From positions 1 through 5,135 of the forward strand of contig JANRKG010000500.1 in assembly GCA_033763635.1 (NCBI GenBank): 5,135 nucleotides of DNA. Reading direction: 5' to 3'. Shown here in pieces: positions 1 to 5,135 of the stretch (position 1 is its first letter; every line of letters begins with the position of its first letter). The notes beneath the pieces are model-generated. The model saw only the letters and a program-made list of their open reading frames with translations, did no database searches and was not told where the DNA came from. The position numbers and the translations under genes were made by a program. The DNA comes from JANRKG01 sp033763635 (lineage in GTDB: Bacteria > Cyanobacteriota > Cyanobacteriia > GCF-001939115).

Positions 1-225
1 TGGGCCAACTTCCTGACGGTTAGGCTCCCATTTTACCAAACCCACACTTCCTTGTTGCACAACCCTCTAATTTTATCGAAGTTCCCTCTCATCCTGTATG
101 CTCTTCGATTGCCGAGTCAATAATTTCTGCTTACAAACACTCTCTCACCTTTTGCGTAATCATTAGCCCTGCAAACCTGAGAAGTAAATGATAGCTTTTT
201 TGGTTTATAGATTTGTAGGAGAAAA

Positions 226-282
226 ATGAAGCATGACAGCATAACTACTGAAATATCATCTCTAAACTTGTCATACCAGTAA
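226..282 (+). CDS. Possible 18-aa micro-ORF or leader peptide
   Basis: The frame starts with ATG at 226-228 and ends with TAA at 280-282, encoding MKHDSITTEISSLNLSYQ. An AGGAG at 217-221 sits four bases upstream, a better ribosome site than that of either large gene. The peptide has no signal sequence, membrane segment or family I recognise. Its last codons lie inside the second CAGTA-N4-TACTG dyad (277-290), so ribosomes reaching the stop would cover the 5' arm of that hairpin, as in attenuation leaders. There is no run of one amino acid codon that would identify a sensed amino acid. The first dyad lies inside the frame, so if the dyads are DNA operators the frame may be accidental. An 18-codon frame is expected often by chance; only the ribosome site and position make it worth listing. 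Confidence 0.18.
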   Translation: MKHDSITTEISSLNLSYQ

Positions 283-313
283 GAATACTGATAGAGGTTC
301 AGTATCTTTACTG
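237..313. repeat. Three copies of dyad CAGTA-N4-TACTG
   Basis: Three 14-bp palindromic units share the form CAGTA-N4-TACTG: 237-250 (CAGCA-TAAC-TACTG, one mismatch), 277-290 (CAGTA-AGAA-TACTG) and 300-313 (CAGTA-TCTT-TACTG). The four central bases differ while the arms are kept, as expected of a site read by a dimeric DNA-binding protein. Start-to-start distances are 40 and 23 bp. If transcription starts just after the TAAAAT at 344-349, the last two units would lie near -43 to -79, a usual position for activator sites. The spacing does not fit NtcA (GTA-N8-TAC) or the E. coli LexA box (TACTG-N10-CAGTA; here that gap is 9). The binding protein is unknown. An RNA role is the main alternative. 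Confidence 0.55.
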
Positions 314-321
314 AATCTTTA
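277..321 (+). promoter_or_regulatory. Two mutually exclusive hairpins in the leader
   Basis: As RNA this segment can fold in two incompatible ways. Fold A pairs 277-291 with 299-313: 13 Watson-Crick pairs, one G-U and one A-C mismatch, with a 7-base loop. Fold B pairs 292-304 with 309-321: 11 Watson-Crick pairs and two G-U over 13 positions, with a UCUU tetraloop. When fold B forms, a small 5-bp hairpin (277-281 with 286-290) can coexist with it. Competing hairpins just after a micro-ORF resemble an attenuator, but fold B is followed by AATGAAAAAT and not by a U tract, so it is not a standard intrinsic terminator. The pairing could instead be a by-product of tandem palindromic operators. Confidence 0.35.
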
Positions 322-343
322 ATGAAAAATTAGAACGGAAATG

Positions 344-349
344 TAAAAT
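344..349 (+). promoter_or_regulatory. Possible -10 box TAAAAT
   Basis: TAAAAT matches the sigma-70 -10 consensus at five of six positions and fits the TAN3T form of cyanobacterial activator-dependent promoters. No good -35 box stands 16-18 bases upstream; the bases there read roughly AATGAA. The dyad pair at 277-313 ends 30 bases before it. A weak -35 plus upstream operators suggests an activated promoter, which would give the gene at 569 a leader of roughly 210 bases. Such AT-rich hexamers are common by chance in this region. Confidence 0.2.
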
Positions 350-367
350 TCGACCGTAGGATTAGTT

Positions 368-373
368 AGGAGG
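368..373 (+). promoter_or_regulatory. Orphan Shine-Dalgarno AGGAGG
   Basis: A perfect AGGAGG lies here with no usable start at the right distance. The only candidate is TTG at 379-381, which is followed at once by TAA at 382-384. It could be the remnant of a lost gene, a start-stop element that holds ribosomes on the leader, or chance. Confidence 0.25.
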
Positions 374-555
374 AAACTTTGTAAGGCGCTGGTCTTCTTT
401 CAACACGTCAGGATTCTCAGACTTCTCTTAAAGATAGTTGAGAAATGAATTAAGTGATTGAAAGCCTTTTTGTTACTCCTTCTGAAGTCCGTCACATAAG
501 TCTTTAAAGGTGTTCCGGCTCGGCAAGACAGGCTTAGTTTTCCAAGGAATGACTC

Positions 556-560
556 AGGGA
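556..560 (+). promoter_or_regulatory. Ribosome binding site AGGGA
   Basis: AGGGA is separated by eight bases from the ATG at 569. It supports this start, which is also the only ATG, GTG or TTG in frame after the upstream stop at 497-499. Confidence 0.45.
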
Positions 561-568
561 ATTTACCA

Positions 569-2032
569 ATGTTTTCAAAAGTTTCATTTGTCACAGCTTT
601 AACCGGTGCGGTATTGTTCTTACCCCAATTACCTGCTAGTGCCCAATTTCACCAGGGTTGGCACTATACTCTCGATGCTGGTAATGACAGTCTTGCATTG
701 GGACCCGATCGTAGACGGGTAGCTGGTGGAACGATCTATGAAATTTATGGAATGGCCTTTAAGGAGGACTTTGCAACTGAAAGCATCTGGTTTGCCTTTA
801 GTGCGAACCTGCCTCCGTTTGGACACACCATTCCCATCAATCCAGCAACAGGGCGGCCTCAGTTATGTCCTGCTGGTGATCCGAGTTGCTACGATGTCGT
901 TGATGGGAACGTTGGCTGGGGAGATCTGTTTCTTGACTTTTCCGGACGGGGTAATCTCAAAGCAGCGAGTGATGCTGGGCAGTTGATGGGTATTCGCTTT
1001 GCCCTGAATAACGACTCTGGAGTTAACTCTCTAGGCATTTATGATAATGTGCGAATCGCCAGCGTAACCCGTGAAAATGCAGGGTACTCGAATCTTGCGA
1101 ATCACAATAACATGTTGCGTTCGGTTGCATCCGGTAGAACTGCTGGTATGGGAGACCTGGCATGGAATAGTTCCTATTTCTCACCCTATACAACCCCTGG
1201 CGGGTATAGCGATCCGGCATCTTTGATGCCGAATGTGATTGCATCAGGCAATAAGATTGGTGAAGTAGCACTTCAATCTCAAGAAAATTTAGTGAGAGCG
1301 GGACTAGATACTAACTTTTTCAATGCTGGCAGCGAAGCCAAAGTGTTTGGTTTTCGGATTCCGAAAGCGCTACTCCCAGTCGGGCAATTTATCGCAACCC
1401 TCATTACGGAGTGTGTGAATGATGCAATTGCAATGGTTAATCAAGTCCGTGAGTCCCCACCGCTACCGATCCTTCCTTATGTCTGCCCAGTCACAGATGG
1501 GCAGAGAAATGCTTTGTTGCCAACTCGCATTGTGGACGGAGTGAAGATTTTCGAGGATGTTCCGAGTGGGCGATGGTATGATCCACCAGCGAGCATGGGA
1601 TTTGAGTTTGTTACGATTGGAGATACTTTATTTACCTCGATTTCTGGGTTTCCCTGTGTCGTTAGTCCTTCAGAACCAACGCCACCATTCACTGTCCGTA
1701 TTAAGAATGAACAGGGTACATACCAGTCAATTGGTGAATTCTCTGCTAGTGACACAATTGATTTTAAGCTTTTGAATGAAGGCGGAGGAGTTCGTGAATT
1801 TCAAATTGTGGGAATTAGACCGGAAGATTGGCCTACTGGTTGGGAGAAACTACCATTCTCCCTTCCAATAGGTTTTGGTGCGCCAGTGGGTAGTTTCACA
1901 ATGACACCAATAACTTGCTCTGAGGATGGTGTCTGTATAAAAACAGTGCCTGAACCTTCAATTATGGCTGGGCTGGGGCTACTGGCGATCGGGCTATGGA
2001 AAACGCCTCGTTCTCGCAAGAAAGACGATTGA
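569..2032 (+). CDS. PEP-CTERM exosortase-dependent surface protein, XDD3-like
   Basis: This is a 487-residue exported protein, probably attached to or released from the cell surface after exosortase processing. Seen directly: a signal peptide (lysine at 4, hydrophobic core, likely cut after ASA at 23-25), and a C-terminal sorting tail made of PEP at 461-463, a hydrophobic stretch at about 465-477 and a basic end, RSRKKDD. Residues about 30-290 contain GW.Y.LD, YEIYGMAFKED, GWGDLFLDF, GIRFALNNDS, GDLAWNSSYFS and ITECVNDAIAM. From memory this pattern matches the cyanobacterial family called XDD3; the family name should be confirmed. Residues about 325-447 carry GRWYDPP, PFTVRI and GSFTMTPI, a module I associate with other PEP-CTERM proteins. 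Seven cysteines (100, 107, 282, 306, 363, 450, 456) could form disulfides. No catalytic motif is visible, so the precise role is unknown. The TPS exoprotein gene follows 61 bp later on the same strand, possibly co-transcribed. Confidence 0.93.
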   Translation: MFSKVSFVTALTGAVLFLPQLPASAQFHQGWHYTLDAGNDSLALGPDRRRVAGGTIYEIYGMAFKEDFATESIWFAFSANLPPFGHTIPINPATGRPQLCPAGDPSCYDVVDGNVGWGDLFLDFSGRGNLKAASDAGQLMGIRFALNNDSGVNSLGIYDNVRIASVTRENAGYSNLANHNNMLRSVASGRTAGMGDLAWNSSYFSPYTTPGGYSDPASLMPNVIASGNKIGEVALQSQENLVRAGLDTNFFNAGSEAKVFGFRIPKALLPVGQFIATLITECVNDAIAMVNQVRESPPLPILPYVCPVTDGQRNALLPTRIVDGVKIFEDVPSGRWYDPPASMGFEFVTIGDTLFTSISGFPCVVSPSEPTPPFTVRIKNEQGTYQSIGEFSASDTIDFKLLNEGGGVREFQIVGIRPEDWPTGWEKLPFSLPIGFGAPVGSFTMTPITCSEDGVCIKTVPEPSIMAGLGLLAIGLWKTPRSRKKDD

Positions 2033-2055
2033 TCGTTTCTGTCATCGATTGTCTT
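2022..2055 (+). terminator. Stem-loop across the stop codon, possible weak terminator
   Basis: Bases 2022-2033 pair with 2044-2055 over 12 continuous positions (10 Watson-Crick, two G-U), leaving a 10-base loop. The TGA stop at 2030-2032 lies in the 5' arm. The stem is followed by AATACAACTC with no T run, so it does not qualify as a standard intrinsic terminator. It could slow transcription, protect the 3' end of the first message, or set the expression ratio of the two genes. Translating ribosomes would melt the 5' arm, which would couple folding to translation of the first gene. Confidence 0.35.
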
Positions 2056-2093
2056 AATACAACTCATTTCACCCACTTCCTGTCACTCAGTTT

Positions 2094-5000
2094 ATGCAAG
2101 GAACTAAATTGCTGGTAGGTGCGTTGTGCTTCAGCGCATTTCAGAGTTGCTTGAGTCATTCAGCCCTCGCGCAAATACAACCCGATCGCACCCTAGGGTC
2201 TGAATCATCAGTCGTTGCGCCAGAAAGCATCAACGGATTCCCTTTGGAAGTGATTCATGGAGGGGCACTCCGGGGGGCAAATCTATTTCACAGTTTCTTA
2301 GAATTCAATGTTTTGGAGGGTCAAACCGCTTACTTTGCCAATCCGGTTGGAGTGAGTCAGATTCTAACTCGTGTGACAGGAAGTAACCCCTCCCAAATTT
2401 TGGGAAAATTGGGTGTCGATGGTCCAGCCAACCTCTTTTTGATTAATCCAAATGGGATTCTGTTTGGTGCCAATGCTAGCCTGGATATTCGGGGTTCCCT
2501 GGTTGTCAGCAGTGCAAATAGCCTGTTGTTTCCCGATGGCACTGTGTTTAGTGCCACAACTCCCCAACCTCCTCCCTTATTCAAATCAAACGTTCGACCT
2601 GGATTGCAGTATGGTTCAGGACTATCGGCCCCTGTTACGAATGCTGGCACTTTACAGGTTGGTCAGGATTTGGTTTTGTCTGGTGGAAGTGTCACCAGCA
2701 GTGGAAGCTTACAGGCTCCGCAAGGAAGAATTGAGGTTGAGTCGCGATCGGGGGATATTAACATTCGCTCTTTAACGGCTCAAACTGCAACGTTGTCAGC
2801 CGCTAACAATCTGAACCTGATTGAAAGTCAGATCCAAACAATCAAGGATTTGATATTACAGGCCGGGAATACAGTCAAAATCCGAGATAGTGTGAATGCA
2901 CCGTTTTGGGCTGTTGCAGGAGGACAACTTTTGGTTCAAGGTAATAACCAGGTTGATATTTTTGCATTGGCTCATCCCAATAGTGGTTTTCGAGCAAATG
3001 AAGATTTAATTTTGAGATCTCCTGAAGCTGTACTGGGCGATACGCGCTATTGGACAGGTGGAAATTTCCGAATTGAGCAACTGAATCATCAACCAGGCAA
3101 TTTAATCAGCCCTGCTGATCCAATTATCTATGCAAGTGGAGATGTTACCTTTGGCGCTTATTGGGGTGCATCATTGCATGTTCTTGCTGGAGGAAGTGTA
3201 ACCATTCCTAACGGAGTGCTAATTACCGCTAGCGATCTTCAATCCGATACGATTAACCCAACGAACACACCTACACTTGCGAACGTTCAGCTTTCAAGTG
3301 GCCAGGTAATTACGATTGATGGAAGCCGTTCCCCAACTCTGGATATTCGATCTGGTGTTGATCCTAATGTAATAGGTGCACCAGGAATTGTTGACTTTGG
3401 AGGACCACCAAGTCTTTTCCCGGTCGGAACTCTACCTCTGCCATTAAATCAACCTGCTACAAGCTCGGATATCACGATCGGCAGCATTATTATCACAGCC
3501 CCCAATGGCACTGTCCTGTTGACCAATCATTACGCTCCCAATCTAGCCCTTCCGGGTGGCAACATCACTGTCAATTCAGCAAGTGTATTTGGTGTACAGG
3601 GAGTTCAGACAAGTCCCGTAACAAACGGCCCTAGTGGTAATGTCACAATGGATGCTAGAAATCAATTGATCTTAAATACACCCATTAACACAAGTTCCAA
3701 TACGAGTAATGCTGGAAATGTAACACTCTTAGCAAAGAACCAAATTACAATCAATCAACGCATTAACACAGATACCAGAGGGCCACAGAATGCTGGAAAT
3801 ATTTCTCTTTCTGCCCCAACAATTACGATTCAAAACGGTGCCAGTCTTTCAGCAAATACTTTTGGGGAAGGACGGGGGGGAACGATCGCAGTTACAAACA
3901 CCAACCAACTGACTTTAAATAACGGTCAAATCAGCACCCTAACAGGAGATGATACTCGGAATAATCCCTTAGCGGCCACCAATGGAGGACAGGGTGGAAA
4001 TATTCTCCTCAATGTAAGGGATGGTGTTACCTTAACCAATCAAAGTGTCATTACAACCCAAAGCAATCAACTCAGTAGTGGAAGGGCCGGAGATTTGACG
4101 ATTGCGACAGGCCAACTCAATTTAGATGATGGCTCATTTATTGCGGCAGTAACTCAGGGGACGGGAGCAGGTGGAAATATCAATCTCCAAATTGGGAGAG
4201 AACTCAATCTCACAGGTACTTCAACTAGAAATACCCAAACGGGAATTTTTCTGAATGCATTTGGGCTGGGCAATGCAGGTGAACTTATTGTTCAACCTCG
4301 ACAGAACCCTGGACCTGCGAGAATTATCATTCGTGATGGGGCGCAAATTTCGGGAAATGCTTCAGCTCAAGGACGAGCAGCAAATTTAACTTTTGATGTC
4401 CCGTCTGCTGCAATGGAAGTAATCGGAGCAAGTAACGTCAATCCAAGTAGTGTTTTATCTGCAACTCGTGGCCCCGGAAATGGTGGTACAATCCGCTTCA
4501 ACGTTCAGTCGTTATCAGTTCAAAATGGGGGGCAAGTTGATGCTCAAACGATCGGTACAGGGCAAGCCGGACAACTTAGCGTTATTGCTCCTAATGTATT
4601 GGTCAGTGGACGGACCGGAGCTTTTAGAAGCCGTTTATTCCTAGATTCTTCTGGTACAGGGGATGCAGGTGAATTGCAAATTCAGACCCAGTCTCTCAGT
4701 ATTCGTAATGATGGCGAAATTTCTGCAAGAACCAGAGATACGGGACGGGGGGGAATCATTGATGTCAATGCCTCTAGAAGTATCGAAATTAATAACGGAC
4801 GTTTGCTGTTTGACAGTTCTGGTTCTGGTGATCCGAGAGGGATTCGGGTGCTAACCGGACAAATGCTTGTCGAAAATAGTGGACAGGTTACGGTTAGCAG
4901 CACTCAATCAGCACGCGCAGGAGACCTGGAAGTTACAGCATCTTCTGTCACCTTAAATAATCAAAGTAATTTCACTGCTGAAACCCAGACAGGGACAGGA

Positions 5001-5135
5001 GGCAACATTCGTCTGCAAAACCTGGAAACCTTGAGTCTGGGTAATAACAGCAGGATTTCAACTGCGACGGTAGATGGACAAGGTGGAAGTGTGAATGTTC
5101 AGGCTACTCGTTCTGTTAATCTCAACCAGGGGAGC
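2094..5135 (+). CDS. TPS-type filamentous haemagglutinin-like exoprotein, 3' end missing
   Basis: This frame is open for 1014 codons and leaves the window without a stop. ATG at 2094 is the first start after the in-frame TAA at 2055-2057; no Shine-Dalgarno is visible. The protein is a TpsA exoprotein, expected to cross the inner membrane by Sec and the outer membrane through an Omp85/TpsB pore. Residues 1-26 form a signal peptide ending SALA before Q27. Residues about 30-150 are the TPS (haemagglutination activity) domain, with TLGSESSVV, GGALRGANLFHSFLEFNV and NPNGILFG (118-125). A middle region about 349-485 holds GASLHVLAGGSV, TIDGS.SPTLDIRSG, SSDITIGS and TNHYAPN, which I recall from other cyanobacterial exoproteins. 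From about 488 onward, coils of a beta-helix repeat as (A/G)-G-(N/T/D/E) followed by hydrophobic strands. It is probably an adhesin or surface fibre; ligand unknown. No partner pore gene is in view. Confidence 0.94.
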   Translation, partial: MQGTKLLVGALCFSAFQSCLSHSALAQIQPDRTLGSESSVVAPESINGFPLEVIHGGALRGANLFHSFLEFNVLEGQTAYFANPVGVSQILTRVTGSNPSQILGKLGVDGPANLFLINPNGILFGANASLDIRGSLVVSSANSLLFPDGTVFSATTPQPPPLFKSNVRPGLQYGSGLSAPVTNAGTLQVGQDLVLSGGSVTSSGSLQAPQGRIEVESRSGDINIRSLTAQTATLSAANNLNLIESQIQTIKDLILQAGNTVKIRDSVNAPFWAVAGGQLLVQGNNQVDIFALAHPNSGFRANEDLILRSPEAVLGDTRYWTGGNFRIEQLNHQPGNLISPADPIIYASGDVTFGAYWGASLHVLAGGSVTIPNGVLITASDLQSDTINPTNTPTLANVQLSSGQVITIDGSRSPTLDIRSGVDPNVIGAPGIVDFGGPPSLFPVGTLPLPLNQPATSSDITIGSIIITAPNGTVLLTNHYAPNLALPGGNITVNSASVFGVQGVQTSPVTNGPSGNVTMDARNQLILNTPINTSSNTSNAGNVTLLAKNQITINQRINTDTRGPQNAGNISLSAPTITIQNGASLSANTFGEGRGGTIAVTNTNQLTLNNGQISTLTGDDTRNNPLAATNGGQGGNILLNVRDGVTLTNQSVITTQSNQLSSGRAGDLTIATGQLNLDDGSFIAAVTQGTGAGGNINLQIGRELNLTGTSTRNTQTGIFLNAFGLGNAGELIVQPRQNPGPARIIIRDGAQISGNASAQGRAANLTFDVPSAAMEVIGASNVNPSSVLSATRGPGNGGTIRFNVQSLSVQNGGQVDAQTIGTGQAGQLSVIAPNVLVSGRTGAFRSRLFLDSSGTGDAGELQIQTQSLSIRNDGEISARTRDTGRGGIIDVNASRSIEINNGRLLFDSSGSGDPRGIRVLTGQMLVENSGQVTVSSTQSARAGDLEVTASSVTLNNQSNFTAETQTGTGGNIRLQNLETLSLGNNSRISTATVDGQGGSVNVQATRSVNLNQGS
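3555..5099 (+). repeat. Region encoding at least 18 beta-helix coils
   Basis: Within the exoprotein a short turn, typically (A/G)G(N/D/E/T) followed by alternating hydrophobic residues, recurs at residues 488, 514, 540, 567, 595, 634, 665, 693, 728, 762, 797, 825, 858, 886, 916, 942, 969 and 997. Spacings are 26-39 residues, most often 26-28 or 33-35. Examples are NAGNVTL, RAGDLTI, GGNINL, NAGELIV and RAGDLEV; the unit at 916 is the most degenerate (DPRGIRV). This fits a right-handed beta-helix built from stacked coils. Copies are mostly diverged in DNA. One close pair is AATGCTGGAAAT at 3708-3719 and 3789-3800, exactly 27 codons apart. The array continues beyond the right edge. Confidence 0.8.

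Larger units (their letters stand above)
1..568. other. Upstream non-coding region with a dyad cluster
   Basis: No convincing gene was found in these 568 bases on either strand. Plus frame 1 is open from the left edge to a TAA at 121-123 (40 codons), but the translation resembles nothing I know. On the minus strand a short frame runs from a GTG at 60-58 off the left edge. The rest is AT-rich and broken by stops in all frames. Signals visible here are the CAGTA-N4-TACTG dyads (237-313), alternative hairpins (277-321), a micro-ORF (226-282), a -10-like box (344-349), an orphan AGGAGG (368-373) and the ribosome site of the downstream gene (556-560). The length is large for a bacterial spacer. 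That suits a regulated promoter with a long 5' leader, or remains of a decayed gene. Confidence 0.6.

Noticed and set aside
1..123. C-terminal end of a plus-strand gene (open frame 1 to TAA at 121)
   Set aside because: Forty open codons are fairly likely by chance, and the translation has no recognisable motif.
237..313. NtcA or LexA sites at the TACTG/CAGTA arms
   Set aside because: NtcA needs GTA-N8-TAC, but these dyads have four bases between GTA and TAC. The E. coli LexA box is TACTG-N10-CAGTA, and the closest arrangement (286-304) has a 9-base gap. Cyanobacteria also do not use the E. coli box as a rule.
237..313. CRISPR array
   Set aside because: The repeats are only 14 bp, spacing is irregular (40 and 23 bp), there are only three units, and there are no cas genes nearby.
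470..500. Promoter TTGTTA with ACATAA just upstream of the gene at 569
   Set aside because: The -10 match is poor and the spacing is 18; nothing beyond chance supports it.
1023..1271. Minus-strand frames inside the two large genes
   Set aside because: They lie antisense to well-supported coding sequence, lack family motifs and have no ribosome sites that I could support.
2094..2170. Lipoprotein signal at Cys19 of the exoprotein
   Set aside because: The residues before the cysteine (FQS) do not form a lipobox, while SALA before Q27 is a normal signal peptidase I site.

Overview
The window looks like a piece of a filamentous, Leptolyngbya- or Nostoc-like cyanobacterium. Three things point there. 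The first gene encodes a PEP-CTERM surface protein of a type I know mainly from cyanobacteria. The second encodes a two-partner-secretion (TPS) exoprotein with segments typical of cyanobacterial exoproteins. The palindrome CGATCG, core of the cyanobacterial HIP1 element, occurs seven times in 5.1 kb, where about 1.25 would be expected by chance. The genus is a guess.

Layout: bases 1-568 hold no convincing gene. This stretch contains a cluster of three 14-bp dyads of the form CAGTA-N4-TACTG (237-250, 277-290, 300-313; the first has one mismatch). The last two can also fold as competing RNA hairpins. Nearby are an 18-codon micro-ORF with a good ribosome site (226-282), a -10-like TAAAAT (344-349) and a perfect AGGAGG with no usable start after it (368-373). 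Bases 569-2032 encode a 487-residue secreted protein with a signal peptide, two recognisable modules and a C-terminal PEP-CTERM sorting tail. A 12-bp stem-loop spans its stop codon. After a 61-bp gap, a same-strand reading frame opens at 2094 and runs off the right edge (at least 1014 codons). It encodes a TPS exoprotein with a signal peptide, a haemagglutination-activity domain with the NPNGI hallmark, a conserved middle region and at least 18 coils of a beta-helix repeat of about 30 residues.

Together the genes form a small cell-surface locus. One product is expected to be sorted by exosortase and the other exported through an Omp85/TpsB-type outer-membrane pore. No exosortase, TpsB partner or regulator gene lies inside the window. 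The protein families are known types. The least explained element is the iterated dyad cluster upstream of the first gene, which could be an operator array or a switchable RNA leader.
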